Counted from the first letter of the stretch, positions 42,049-51,260 are shown. The stretch is DNA of 51,414 nucleotides from Phycisphaerae bacterium (GCA_012729675.1 JAAYCR010000039.1:1-51414); one strand, 5' to 3'. Notes: generated from the sequence alone by a model not told the origin. Numbers and translations: made by a program.

Positions 42049-44577
42049 ATGTATATAAGATGTTATCGATATTGCCTCCTTTCGTGCGTGGCCGCTCTGA
42101 CTGTGTGCTCGGCGGGCGTGCGCGCCGGGGTTGCCGAGCAGCTCAAAAACGGCAAACTGCTTCATCCCGATAATATCGCGGCCGCGTTTGACCGGGAAGG
42201 GGAGGTGATCGAGGTCATCGTGAACCTCAAACCGCCGGAGAAGACCGGTCGTGCCCAATGGGATAATCTCGCGTCCCGTCGGGCGCGGCGCGACGAGATT
42301 TCCGAACGTCAGCAGGAGGTGCTCACGGCCCTTTCCGGAAGGGAATTCGGCGTCTGGCATCGGTTTGAAAATCAGGCGGGCTTTTCCGCGTTTGTGACCC
42401 AAAAGGGCTTGCAGGATATTGCCAATCATCCGCTGGTCGAATCCGTCGAGCCGGTGATCAGGCTCTATCCGCAGCTTGCCCAGGGGATTCCGCTGATGAA
42501 CGCACTGGCCGCCCGTTCGACGTATAACGGCCAGGGCATCGCCATCGCCATCTGCGATACGGGTATCGACTACACGCATCCGAGGCTCGGCGGCGGCGGA
42601 TTTCCGAACAGCAAAGTCATCGGCGGCTATGATTACGGCAACGACGATGATGACCCGATGCCGAACACGCAGGCACACGGCACCGCCTGCGCCGGCATTG
42701 CCGCGGGAAATTTGGGTACCGTCGGTGACTATATCGGCGGCGTCGCCCACAACGCCAAATTATACGCCCTGAAGATCACCGCGGGAACCGACAGTTCCGC
42801 CTCCAGTGCCGATATGGCCGCGGCGTGGGATTGGTGCGTTACACATCAATATGACGACCCCGACAATCCCATCATGGTCATCAGCACCAGTTACGGCGGC
42901 GGAAACCATACCAGCGCATGCGATACGTATTCGACTGCGATGACAAACGCCGCCAACAACGCTGTCGCCGCCGGCATCACGGTTCTGGCCGCCGCCGGCA
43001 ACGACGGCTACTGCGACGCCATCAGTTGGCCGGCCTGCATCAGCAATGTGATTTCGGTGGGGGCGGTTTTTGACGCATCTATTGGGACCCAGTCTTTTTG
43101 CGTCAGCAACACATCTTGTGCACCGAACAACGGCAGCAGCTCGTGTTCGACCGGATCTTTTTCGACCTCGCAACCCACAGCGGCCGACGTTGTTGCCGTG
43201 TATTCCAATACCGCGTCGTTCCTGGATATTCTGGCGCCTTCCAATGCCGCTTATACCACTGACATTGCCGGCGGCGGCGGCTATTCGAGCCTCGATTATA
43301 CCAGCACTTTTGGCGGCACCTCGGCGGCCTGTCCTTATGCGGCCGGAGCGGTGGCCATTCTTCAATCCGCCGCCAAGCAGATTTTCGGCGAGTTTCTTTC
43401 GCCCGCCCAGATCAAAGACCTGCTGATTTCGACCGGCAACCCCATTACCGACGGCAAGGTCGCCATCACCAAGCCCCGTGTCAACGTGGGGAATATCTTC
43501 GCGATGTGGCAGGCGGTTCCGCCCGTGGCGCAGAATGGGATAGAATCCATCCTTTTGAGTACCCCCACCACCCTGGCGCTTGAGGCAACCGACGACGGGC
43601 GTCCCTTTCCGCCGGGGGCGTTAGCCTATACTATTACATCCCTGCCCAATCACGGCGTCTTGTCCGAGCCGGAGGGGGGTGTGATCGATTCAGTGCCTTA
43701 CGCGCTGGCCGGGTTTGGCAACCAGGTGGTTTATACCCCCAAACCCAACTGCGGCGCACCGGTTCAGTTTTCATTCATCGCCAATGACGGCGGCATACCT
43801 CCGGACGGCGGCGATTCCAACACAGCGACCGTGACGATTCAATTTCTTGTGAGGGATACGATTTATTCGGCCACGATGGACACCGATCCGGGCTGGACAC
43901 TGGACGGCCCCTACTGGGCGTGGGGAACCCCGACCGGCGGCCGCGGGGCCAATGGGAATCCGGATCCGATTTCCGGGTTTACAGGACCAAATGTCGTGGG
44001 CTATAACCTGGCGGGGGATTACGGGCCAATCAGCGGCACGCGGTGGGCCACCACGCCGGCAATTGACTGTACCGGCAAAACCGGCGTCACCTTGACATTT
44101 TACCGCTGGCTGAACGTTGATAGGCCTTACTCGTTCCCTTCTCAAAGAGATCACGCCTCCATTGCGATTTCCAACAACGGCACCACGTGGACACAAATCT
44201 GGAATAATACAGACAGGGTAACCGACAACAGTTGGCGGCTGCAAACGTTCGATATTTCCGCGATTGCTGATAACCAACCGACGGTTTATATCCGCTGGGG
44301 CATGGGACCGACCAATCAAACCCAGCATTATTCAGGCTGGAACATTGACGACGTCAAACTCACGACGGGGCTTCGGCCGGTTGCGTATTCGCCGGTGCCC
44401 GTCGATTTCGAGCCGGATTGCGATGTGGATTGCGACGACCTGATGGTCCTGATGAGCTATTGGCTTCAGGCATGCGGCGACTGCCAAGGCGCCGACTTAG
44501 CTGGAAACGGGACTGTCAATCTCGAAGATTTTGCCCTGTTTGCCGAATACTGGCTGAGGGTGCACGATTCGTGGTAA
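42049..44577 (+). CDS. Secreted subtilisin-like (S8) protease with dockerin-like tail
   Basis: The protein has 842 residues with a signal peptide (YCLLSCVAALTVCSAGVRAG). A propeptide-like part (about 50-140) precedes the catalytic domain. The triad is Asp170 (ICDTGIDYTHP), His210 (QAHGTACAGIAAG) and Ser425 (FGGTSAACPYAAG), with the oxyanion Asn318 (AAGNDG). A cadherin/Ig-like domain (about 500-600) and a CUB/MAM-like beta domain (about 605-780) follow. The last 50 residues carry a dockerin-like pair: DCDVDCDDLMVLMSYWLQAC and GNGTVNLEDFALFAEYWL. Such tails occur on many exported planctomycete proteins and may anchor them in an assembly or at the surface. No strong Shine-Dalgarno is seen. Confidence 0.9.
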   Translation: MYIRCYRYCLLSCVAALTVCSAGVRAGVAEQLKNGKLLHPDNIAAAFDREGEVIEVIVNLKPPEKTGRAQWDNLASRRARRDEISERQQEVLTALSGREFGVWHRFENQAGFSAFVTQKGLQDIANHPLVESVEPVIRLYPQLAQGIPLMNALAARSTYNGQGIAIAICDTGIDYTHPRLGGGGFPNSKVIGGYDYGNDDDDPMPNTQAHGTACAGIAAGNLGTVGDYIGGVAHNAKLYALKITAGTDSSASSADMAAAWDWCVTHQYDDPDNPIMVISTSYGGGNHTSACDTYSTAMTNAANNAVAAGITVLAAAGNDGYCDAISWPACISNVISVGAVFDASIGTQSFCVSNTSCAPNNGSSSCSTGSFSTSQPTAADVVAVYSNTASFLDILAPSNAAYTTDIAGGGGYSSLDYTSTFGGTSAACPYAAGAVAILQSAAKQIFGEFLSPAQIKDLLISTGNPITDGKVAITKPRVNVGNIFAMWQAVPPVAQNGIESILLSTPTTLALEATDDGRPFPPGALAYTITSLPNHGVLSEPEGGVIDSVPYALAGFGNQVVYTPKPNCGAPVQFSFIANDGGIPPDGGDSNTATVTIQFLVRDTIYSATMDTDPGWTLDGPYWAWGTPTGGRGANGNPDPISGFTGPNVVGYNLAGDYGPISGTRWATTPAIDCTGKTGVTLTFYRWLNVDRPYSFPSQRDHASIAISNNGTTWTQIWNNTDRVTDNSWRLQTFDISAIADNQPTVYIRWGMGPTNQTQHYSGWNIDDVKLTTGLRPVAYSPVPVDFEPDCDVDCDDLMVLMSYWLQACGDCQGADLAGNGTVNLEDFALFAEYWLRVHDSW

Positions 44578-44632
44578 ATATAACCCGCAAAACACGCCGG
44601 CATGAATAACCGTACACTCATAACACCAACGC

Positions 44633-45796
44633 CTACCCGTCAAAACCGTGCACCAATGGATTCGATACCGTTATGGTATGGTATTCGGTTTTGCGATCCC
44701 CATTGTACCAGACCTTTCCCTGAATATCGGCATCTTTTGAGAACATTTTTTTGAAATACTCAATGCCGCTGACAAATTCAGGTTGAAAGGTTTCTGCGGA
44801 TTTTATCTCAATCGCCGTAAATGTTCGCCCTTCAGAAATCAGAAAATCTACCTCATTACCTTTTGCGTCACGGTAGAAATACAAAACCGGCTGTTTTCCC
44901 TGATTCAGCATTCTTTTGACCATTTCAAGAATCAGCAAATTTTCATACAAGGCGCCCCGCAGCGGATCGCGCTGCACCTGCTGGGGAGTTTGCAGTCCAA
45001 GCAGCCAGGCCGCCAGTCCCACATCGACAAAATAGAGCTTTGACGACTTGACAATCCGCTTGCGAACGTTGGCAAAATACGGCGGCAGCTCGAAAAGGAT
45101 AAAGGATGCTTTCAGAACCGATATCCAGTTTTTGATGGTTGTGGAAGAAACGCCGACATCACCGGCAAGCGAAGAATAATTGACAAGCTGGCCGATGCGT
45201 CCCGCCAGCAGCCTGAGACATTGTTCGAATCGTGTCAAGTCCTGCACATTGATCATGGCACGCACGTCGCGTTCGATGTAGGTTGCCAGATAGGAACTGA
45301 AGAAACGCCCAGCGCGAAGCTGATCTTGATGTAAGCGCGGATAGAATCCCTGCAGGATCATCTCGAAAGGAGACAGCAAAGGACGCCGGTATTGTCGGAT
45401 TTCTTCAACCGAAAAAGGCAGCAATTCAAGAACCGCGGTGCGCCCGGCCAGCGATTGCGTAATAGCTTGATGGACTTGCGGCTGATGGCTGCCGGTCAGG
45501 ATAAACCGGCCGTGTGCTGGATTGTTGTCGATGATGCCCTGCAAGTAGCTCAGCAACGATGGAACCCGCTGAATTTCATCCAAAATCACCCCCCCGGAAA
45601 AACCGGCCAATAGCCCTCTGGGGTCCTCCTCAGCCTGTCGCCGCGTGTCCGGATCTTCCAGAGAACAGTAGGCATGGTCGGGGAAGGCCATGCGCGTCAA
45701 TGTGGTCTTGCCGGACTGACGCGGACCCAGAATCGTAACTGCCGGATATTCCGTGGCACACAGCAGTAATTCATCTTGAATTTGCCGATTGATCAT
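44633..45796 (-). CDS. AAA-type ATPase with DUF4143 domain (second copy)
   Basis: The protein has 387 residues from ATG at 45796. Walker A is TILGPRQSGKTTLTRMAF, Walker B is GVILDEIQRVPSLLSYLQ, sensor 1 is FILTGSHQPQ. Then come FSSYLATYIERDVRAMINVQD, an HTH-like AGDVGVSSTTIKNWISVLKA, and the DUF4143 core with LYFYRDAKGNEVDFLISEG and FTAIEIKSAETF. It shares the overall layout with the copy at 33.9 kb but is divergent in sequence, so it is not a recent duplicate. AT-richer than neighbours. The substrate is unknown. Confidence 0.87.
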   Translation of the reverse strand: MINRQIQDELLLCATEYPAVTILGPRQSGKTTLTRMAFPDHAYCSLEDPDTRRQAEEDPRGLLAGFSGGVILDEIQRVPSLLSYLQGIIDNNPAHGRFILTGSHQPQVHQAITQSLAGRTAVLELLPFSVEEIRQYRRPLLSPFEMILQGFYPRLHQDQLRAGRFFSSYLATYIERDVRAMINVQDLTRFEQCLRLLAGRIGQLVNYSSLAGDVGVSSTTIKNWISVLKASFILFELPPYFANVRKRIVKSSKLYFVDVGLAAWLLGLQTPQQVQRDPLRGALYENLLILEMVKRMLNQGKQPVLYFYRDAKGNEVDFLISEGRTFTAIEIKSAETFQPEFVSGIEYFKKMFSKDADIQGKVWYNGDRKTEYHTITVSNPLVHGFDG

Positions 45797-45904
45797 TGAG
45801 CACAATTATAGCCTAAAAGAGTGCAAATTTCAAATCCAATTTTAGATTTGCACCAAAAATACTTATTTTAAGCCCCAATAACACTATTTAAGACATTAGG
45901 ACTC

Positions 45905-47227
45905 TTATGTCTTTTCCGTGCGCTGGCGGAGAAGGAGGCGGATGGGGACTTCTTCCAGTCCGAGCAGTTCGCCGAGACGGCTAATGAAGAATCGCTGGTA
46001 CGTTTCGTCGAACAGCGCAGGCTTATTGACAAACAGCAGGACGCTGACCGGCCGCGTCGAGACCTGTGTGGCGTAGTAAATCTTCGGAAAGCCGCCGCCT
46101 TTGCTGCGTCCGCCGGCGCGTTCTTCGGTAATCTTCTGCACAGCCTTGTTGAGCCGACCGGTCGAGACTTTCGTGCCGGACTGCTTGAACAGTTCAGTGG
46201 CGATGTCCAGCACGCTCTGGATATTTTTGGCGTCTTTGGCGGTGGTAAAGGCAATCGGCGCGTGCCGCAGCCCGATGAGCACCTTGTCCAGATAGTCGGC
46301 GTAATCATCCGACGCGGCGACATCTTTGGCCAGATCCCACTTGTTGACGATGAGGATGCACGGCTTGAACTCGTCACGCACCAGATGGCCGAGCTTTTTA
46401 TCCACTTGCGAGACCGGCGTGGTCGCGTCCATCATAAACAGCACCACGTCCGCCCGCCGGATGCTCCGCAGCGCGCGGGTATAGCCGTAATACTCCACGT
46501 CGTGCGCCATCTTGCCGACCTTGCGGACGCCGGCGGTGTCGATGATGAGGTACTGCTTACCGTCTTTTTCAAACAGCACGTCCACCGCATCCCGCGTCGT
46601 CCCGGGCACTTCGCTGACGATGACGCGCTCTTCGCCGACGACGGCGTTGATGAACGTGCTCTTTCCGGCGTTGCGTTTGCCGACGATGGCGATCTTCATC
46701 ACCGTCGGGGCGGGCTTTTCCCTGGGCAGGTGGTCCAGCGCGTCATCAATCCGTTCCAGCAACTCGGCTCGGTTGACCATATTCTTGGCCGAGATGCAGA
46801 TGGGTTCGCCAAAGCCCAGCCGCACAAACTCCCCGGCCAGCGAAAGCTGCTTGGGGCTGTCGGCCTTGTTGGCCACCGGCATCACCGTCAGGTCGCTTTT
46901 GCGCAGCAGTTGGGCGATCTTGGTATCCAGCGGCGTGATGCCTTCGCGGATATCCACCACAAAAAGCACCAGATTGGCCTTGCTGATGGCCTGAAATATC
47001 TGGTTTTCGACGTGGGTTTCCAGTGCATCGCTGTCGACAATGCCGTATCCGCCGGTATCGACCAGCTCAAAATACCGCTCATTGTATTCCAGAACCGTGC
47101 TGATGCGGTCACGCGTTACCCCGGCCGTGGGATCGACGATACTGATCATCTGACCCGACAGCGAATTGAGCAGACTGCTTTTGCCGACGTTGGGTCGGCC
47201 GATGATTGCTACTACCGGAAGCGCCAT
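45905..47227 (-). CDS. der: Ribosome assembly GTPase Der (EngA)
   Basis: The protein has 440 residues with two tandem G domains, unique to Der. The first has GRPNVGKSSLLNSL (G1), DTGGYG (G3) and NKAD (G4). The second has GKRNAGKSTFINAV, DTAGVRK and NKWD. A C-terminal KH-like domain (about 350-440) ends RLLLRQRTEKT. It acts in 50S subunit maturation in the cytoplasm. It is monocistronic as far as visible. Confidence 0.97.
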   Translation of the reverse strand: MALPVVAIIGRPNVGKSSLLNSLSGQMISIVDPTAGVTRDRISTVLEYNERYFELVDTGGYGIVDSDALETHVENQIFQAISKANLVLFVVDIREGITPLDTKIAQLLRKSDLTVMPVANKADSPKQLSLAGEFVRLGFGEPICISAKNMVNRAELLERIDDALDHLPREKPAPTVMKIAIVGKRNAGKSTFINAVVGEERVIVSEVPGTTRDAVDVLFEKDGKQYLIIDTAGVRKVGKMAHDVEYYGYTRALRSIRRADVVLFMMDATTPVSQVDKKLGHLVRDEFKPCILIVNKWDLAKDVAASDDYADYLDKVLIGLRHAPIAFTTAKDAKNIQSVLDIATELFKQSGTKVSTGRLNKAVQKITEERAGGRSKGGGFPKIYYATQVSTRPVSVLLFVNKPALFDETYQRFFISRLGELLGLEEVPIRLLLRQRTEKT

Positions 47228-47372
47228 AAGTATCCCAAAAATTAAAAGCCCGTATCAAAATCGTGATTATAACACAGCCGTTCGGGAAAATCCTCATAAA
47301 AAGCCGCCTCCCCAAAAGGTCTCAAAGGCGTGTGAGAATTAACCCCGTCCGTTGTTTGTGAAGATTTTGAAT

Positions 47373-48140
47373 TTAGTGCTTGGAATTTTGGCTGCGGTTC
47401 TGCGGCGGCAAGTTCAATTGTTCATACGCGTCGACAACTTCGAGCAGCCGATGCAGGATCTCTCGCCCTTCGGGGCTGGCTTCCAGGCCCAGAAACTCCA
47501 CCCCAACCAGCAGGGCGTTTTCGGAGTTGAGGGCCTGTAAATGCCGCACATGGCCTTCCAGCAACAGGGGCTTTTGGTATGACATCGGCGTAAACTGCAC
47601 CCCCACTAGCTGGCCGAGCGAAAAAAAGTCCCGCTGTTCCTGCTCGACGCGAATCATCGCCCCCCCGGCCGAGAGATTGTAGAGCGTTCCCTGCCAATAG
47701 TCTTCTTTCGGGGGCTGTTCCGAGTTGTTCTTGTGCCCACGATGCCAAAAGAACGCACGAACCGTCATACCCGCCGGGATCGGCTCACGTTCATAAGCTC
47801 GCCGCGGCAATTTCTCGATTTTATCGGGCATTTCAAGACCGATGTCCCAAGGACATTCGTCGCCGGGTGCCTCGATGACTGTGGTTTCAAAGATAAATTT
47901 GGAGTGTTCGTGCTGAATACAGAGGCCGACCGGCAGGTCTTTTTGGATGACTAATTCCGTCAGATTTGCTGAAACAACCTGCACGCGAAATGTCGATTCG
48001 CTCACGGATCGCGCAACAATATCCCAAACACGCCAACTGCCGTTCTTGAGGTAGCTCAGCGTCCCGCAGAGGCCGTCCCGGACTGTTAGCCGCAAAAATT
48101 CATCCACTTGATCGGGTTTTAAGAAATCTCTCGGATTCAT
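47373..48140 (-). CDS. PilZ domain protein (YcgR-like)
   Basis: The protein has 255 residues. The N-terminal half (about 1-115) is a YcgR-N-like beta domain. The C-terminal PilZ domain begins at the RRAYER arginine pair (RxxxR, about 115-121) and has the NLSAGGAMI box (about 153-161). These residues bind cyclic di-GMP, so the protein is a probable effector of motility, adhesion or exopolysaccharide. Its start codon overlaps the stop of the upstream small frame (ATGA), and its 3' end runs into a repeat related to CACTAAATTC. Confidence 0.82.
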   Translation of the reverse strand: MNPRDFLKPDQVDEFLRLTVRDGLCGTLSYLKNGSWRVWDIVARSVSESTFRVQVVSANLTELVIQKDLPVGLCIQHEHSKFIFETTVIEAPGDECPWDIGLEMPDKIEKLPRRAYEREPIPAGMTVRAFFWHRGHKNNSEQPPKEDYWQGTLYNLSAGGAMIRVEQEQRDFFSLGQLVGVQFTPMSYQKPLLLEGHVRHLQALNSENALLVGVEFLGLEASPEGREILHRLLEVVDAYEQLNLPPQNRSQNSKH

Positions 48141-48412
48141 ACCATTCCGCTAAAAACGAACATATTAATAGTAAAATTTAACTTATGACCGGCCTCAGGG
48201 TAATTCACTGCTTGTAAATTCGGCATTATTGTTGATTTGCTTGAGGAAAGTTCAGCGGGGCCAAATGGTCTGTGAGCGTATATGACCTGCCCCGTTTCTT
48301 TGTACCAAGTCATGTGAGAGGGTTCACGACATTCGCAGTCGTTTACAAAGGTATTCAGAACATCTGAGCACCCCTGAACCGCCGACACACGGATTTGTCT
48401 TCGTTTTGCCAT
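48137..48412 (-). CDS. Small hypothetical protein overlapping an att-like repeat
   Basis: The protein has 91 residues from ATG at 48412 (GGAG 8 nt upstream). Codons 6-13 (QIRVSAVQ) are encoded by a 22-bp copy of the tRNA-Phe 3' region. The rest shows no family (LNTFVNDCECREPSHMTWYK). The stop overlaps the PilZ start, which argues for real translation. It may be a chimera created when the 5' end was replaced by recombination at the att-like repeat. Confidence 0.45.
   Translation of the reverse strand: MAKRRQIRVSAVQGCSDVLNTFVNDCECREPSHMTWYKETGQVIYAHRPFGPAELSSSKSTIMPNLQAVNYPEAGHKLNFTINMFVFSGMV
48375..48396. repeat. 22-bp att-like direct repeat, copy 1
   Basis: Identical over 22 bp to 48546-48567, which is part of the tRNA-Phe fragment. 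The copies are 171 bp apart in the same orientation. This one is not in a tRNA context; it lies in the coding frame of the small hypothetical protein. Confidence 0.85.
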
Positions 48413-48480
48413 TTTCGTGTCTCCGTAAAACATTAAAAGTTATAAAAAAGGTTATACGGCACGAAAAAAGCTGAAAAGGT

Positions 48481-48522
48481 CAAAACAAAAAGCCCTTGTA
48501 AGTGTTTAACCTACATGGGCTT
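48481..48522 (-). terminator. Intrinsic terminator downstream of the tRNA-Phe fragment
   Basis: On the minus strand, AAGCCC (48517-48522) with TGTA (48512-48515) pairs with TACA (48497-48500) and GGGCTT (48490-48495). A T-rich TTTTTGTTTTG tract follows. This would end transcription of the original tRNA gene. Confidence 0.65.
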
Positions 48523-48529
48523 ATGAAAA

Positions 48530-48575
48530 TGGGCAGGGGCGGATTTGAACCGCCGACACACGGATTTTCAGTCCG
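48530..48575 (-). tRNA. 3' half of tRNA-Phe (GAA), attachment-site remnant
   Basis: On the minus strand CGGACTGAAAATCCG forms the anticodon arm (anticodon GAA, Phe). TGTGT is the variable loop, then GGCGGTTCAAATCCGCC is the T arm, then CCTGCCC plus discriminator A. The 5' acceptor strand and the D arm are missing: the sequence diverges at the 5' side of the anticodon stem (48576). Partial tRNAs cut at the anticodon arm are the typical trace of tyrosine-integrase integration. It cannot encode a working tRNA. Confidence 0.85.
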
Positions 48576-48862
48576 TCCGAGGGTTTCGTAAGTGATTGTA
48601 CCGTAAGCGTTTATGCTTGTAAAATAAAGACTTATGATCCCGACCGAAGCTCAGGTGAACCCGGACAGTAGGCCAACCATATTGGCTTGTCACACATTTT
48701 GTCACACACCCGCATTCAGAAGAATATGAAAGGACAGTCAACTCCTATTTATCAGGGTGGTTTGTGGGTGGGATTCGGTCATCAGACCGAACTGTTTTTT
48801 AACGAAAAAAGCCGCCAACAGTGCTGTACCATTGACGGCTTACATTGCATAACGTATTTCTT
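48576..48862. other. Junction region inside the presumed integrated element
   Basis: No gene. A direct repeat TTGTCACACA at 48687-48696 and 48699-48708 has 12-bp periodicity, as arm-type sites for an integrase might. A terminator on the minus strand lies at the right end. Confidence 0.5.
48805..48840 (-). terminator. Intrinsic terminator after the 85-aa gene
   Basis: On the minus strand AGCCGTCAA (48832-48840) pairs with TTGGCGGCT (48810-48818) with one wobble, followed by TTTTTT. It lies 22 nt after the stop of the 85-residue gene. Confidence 0.8.
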
Positions 48863-49120
48863 TTAAGCGGTTCTTTGAATAGCGCAATCATCATAGGCCG
48901 CTTGCAGCACTGAAATTAACCGTGCCGCTTCTGCGGGAAACAGACGCAATTCAAAATTGACCCATTCGCCGCTTTTAGCGTCTTTGTAGCCCTTTTGGAC
49001 TGAAATTGTGTTTCGTGATTCGGTTTGACCGTCTTTCTCGATCTCATCCTGCCAGATACAGGATTTCAGATTGCCGTTTCGATACTGTGCCACAGGTTTG
49101 TTTTTCTTGTTTTTAGCCAT
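48863..49120 (-). CDS. Small mobile-element-associated protein
   Basis: The protein has 85 residues. The pattern VAQYRNGNLKSCIWQDE, then TISVQKGYKDAKSGEWVNFE resembles a family of short proteins common on integrative elements and plasmids (…G..K..IW.NE...V...YKD..G.W…). Function is not established; a DNA-binding beta-sheet role has been suggested by similarity to ssDNA-binding folds but is unproven. An AAGGGTG box lies a few nt before the ATG. The 149-residue gene starts upstream on the same strand, followed by this one; the terminator closes the pair. Confidence 0.75.
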   Translation of the reverse strand: MAKNKKNKPVAQYRNGNLKSCIWQDEIEKDGQTESRNTISVQKGYKDAKSGEWVNFELRLFPAEAARLISVLQAAYDDCAIQRTA

Positions 49121-49145
49121 TTTGTCACCCTTTCATAAATTAGTT

Positions 49146-49595
49146 TTATGCTGATTCGATATTATCCAGCATTTCTTCAAGGTCGCTCATTTGGTAGTAC
49201 TCGCCGCCATATTCGTAAAGCACTCCATCATCGGCAAGGTGTTGTAGGTTTTCGCTGGCTCCCATTTGAAAATAAAGAGGGTCCATCTTTTTGAGTACCT
49301 GTGAAACGCTGTAAACAATTTCACCGATTTTGACTTCGGGATAGCATTCGTCCAGTAATTCCTCAAACATTTCCTCGCCATCAACGGGCGTCAACCGTGT
49401 TGTGAGTAAATGCTCAATAACCCACTCTGTTCCGTATTCAACCCCCACACCGGACAAATGCCGCATAAAATCATCCGTTCGGCAATCAGGGCAGTATTGT
49501 CCCTCAACTACTTTGTAGCAACTGTAACAAAAATTGTCCGTAATTTTCAAAGCGGCTTCCTGCAATCGCCCGTGAATAATTTGCCTGTCAGTCAT
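49146..49595 (-). CDS. Zinc-ribbon hypothetical protein of mobile elements
   Basis: The protein has 149 residues. A four-cysteine ribbon NFCYSCYKVVEGQYCPDC lies at about 21-38. It is followed by DDFMRHLSGVGVEYGTEWVIEHL and a DPLYFQMGASENLQ segment. I recognise the pattern from accessory genes on integrated elements and plasmids of gamma-proteobacteria, but no function is known. The AAGG box and the 25-nt gap to the next gene suggest an operon with the 85-residue gene. Confidence 0.7.
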   Translation of the reverse strand: MTDRQIIHGRLQEAALKITDNFCYSCYKVVEGQYCPDCRTDDFMRHLSGVGVEYGTEWVIEHLLTTRLTPVDGEEMFEELLDECYPEVKIGEIVYSVSQVLKKMDPLYFQMGASENLQHLADDGVLYEYGGEYYQMSDLEEMLDNIESA

Positions 49596-50207
49596 GGTTC
49601 CAGCCTTTCATCATCATGGTTTTCTGTTCTCGTCTTTTAAGCGTCTCGCCGACGCACCCCGGCATTGAAAAAAACTCCCTTCGTAAGCCCATGGGAGTTT
49701 TATTCATACTCAAACAGCTTCCGCGCGCAGCGGTATCCTTATCCAAAAGGGGGATTTCAAAAAAGGATGTTGGAATGACCATCAAACAGTGGCGGCGCTG
49801 GTCGGATGGTCAATCGTTCAGTGACAGAAACCAAATGAATGGCACGCGATTGCCCGAACAAACCGCTTGCCGAATAAACGTTCTCATGTACAATGACGGT
49901 TTTTGTGATATTTGTTGATTGGAGAAAACCGATTGAAAACCCTTGTTCGACTCGTCTTTAAATGTTTGGGGTTACTGCTTAAGTCTCTCGGAGAGACCTC
50001 GTGTGTGAAAGAGACATTCCCGACCGACATCCAGGGCAAGGAGGTGTTGCTGGGCGTTTTGGTTCATCAGGTTAAAGAAGAATCAGTTCGAAGAGGACAA
50101 CAAGGCCCTGTAACATAGTCGAATCCACGCCGTAATCGCAACAAGGTCTGATAATGGAACTTATGTACAATTTAAACTCCCAATAACATTCAGGTAAGAC
50201 TTGATTC
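49596..50207. other. About 600 bp with no convincing gene
   Basis: Short frames at 49616-49918 and 49912-50118 (plus) lack ribosome sites and motifs. A symmetric hairpin (49671-49701) lies near the left end. The remainder is unassigned. Confidence 0.5.
49671..49701. terminator. Bidirectional hairpin AAAACTCCC/GGGAGTTTT
   Basis: A perfect 9-bp inverted repeat (49671-49679 and 49693-49701) with A and T runs at the ends. It would act as a terminator on either strand. The loop is 13 nt. Confidence 0.65.
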
Positions 50208-51260
50208 CTATGAGACAGTCTGGGTACTATCCATAATTTGTTTCAGGAATTCGTCAACTGCTTTCTGGTCCTGCAGATCAGTAGGCGGTTCAATATGCGT
50301 AATACACGCAAGCATCCGAAGAACATTAGCTGTCTTTTGCTTGATGACCTCACGAGCATCTTTATCATTGCTATTTTGTTGCTTCAACAGAGTAAGATAC
50401 TCCAAAATTTGCGGAATCTGCTCTAAAGGACGCTGTTTATATAATTTAACAAGTACCTTTACTTGTAAAAAGGAAATCTCAGACAAGGGCCTAGGAATGG
50501 AAATAACTTCAATAAGACTGTGCAAATGTTCCGATTGATCTAAATCTTCATATTTCTTTTTAAACAATTCGTCTACTGAAACCTCTTCAATCTCAGAGAG
50601 CTGATATTTCGCAGCGTTTCTTGAATAGAGAAAATATGCTATTTTTCCGTCAACATCTTCTATTGTAAAATTGCCCGGTGAATCTTCAAGAACCAGCGGG
50701 CCGGTTAGAAAAGGATTGTCCAGTGAAGCAAACCGTAAGAAATCCTGCACGTCATCTCTCATTTTCACTATAGATTCATATTGTTCGGCTGGGAACGCTT
50801 CCTTTAAAGCATATACCTGTCCATGAAGAGGATCTTGTCGAGTCTGCCGAATAATATCAATGAAAGAAATTTCCCGGACAGCAACTGGCTTAATGACTTT
50901 TCCTGTGATCCCCATACATATCGCTGATAATACCACAGAATACAAAAGAATATATGCCAACCAACGATTGAATCCGAGTTCGATCTTTTTGCTCCATTTG
51001 AAGTAAGAGGCAAAGACAAATAACGATATCCACCAGACATTCAGCCCTACACAACCCATCATTTGCCAGCGGCCCGAATGACTAAAATACTTTTTACGAT
51101 AAGATTCTTCGTTTTTCCATTCTAAAACAATATCGCGTTGCATTTGCTCTGATGTCAAAGTCCCTACTAATTTTGTAATCCAACATCCATCCCACAAGAA
51201 CTCTTTAGTTTGCGGGTGTCCTATTTTATTTTGGTATGTCCTGCTCTTATAACCCTTCAA
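50208..51260 (-). CDS. AT-rich membrane protein, unknown function
   Basis: About 350 residues from a TTG at 51260; no ATG occurs in the open frame before residue 40. Two membrane helices (MMGCVGLNVWWISLFVFASYF and WLAYILLYSVVLSAICMGITG, about 67-120) separate a short N-terminal part from a helical cytoplasmic domain (LHGQVYALKEAFPAEQYESI). The frame remains open upstream to a TGA at 51303-51305 (NWTVQLEYFKDNAWLKGYKS), so the N-terminus may be truncated or the gene may once have been longer. Function unknown. Confidence 0.55.
   Translation of the reverse strand: MKGYKSRTYQNKIGHPQTKEFLWDGCWITKLVGTLTSEQMQRDIVLEWKNEESYRKKYFSHSGRWQMMGCVGLNVWWISLFVFASYFKWSKKIELGFNRWLAYILLYSVVLSAICMGITGKVIKPVAVREISFIDIIRQTRQDPLHGQVYALKEAFPAEQYESIVKMRDDVQDFLRFASLDNPFLTGPLVLEDSPGNFTIEDVDGKIAYFLYSRNAAKYQLSEIEEVSVDELFKKKYEDLDQSEHLHSLIEVISIPRPLSEISFLQVKVLVKLYKQRPLEQIPQILEYLTLLKQQNSNDKDAREVIKQKTANVLRMLACITHIEPPTDLQDQKAVDEFLKQIMDSTQTVS

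Noticed and set aside
48530-48620. Functional tRNA-Phe gene
   Set aside because: The 5' acceptor strand and D arm are missing; only the 3' half from the anticodon arm on is present.
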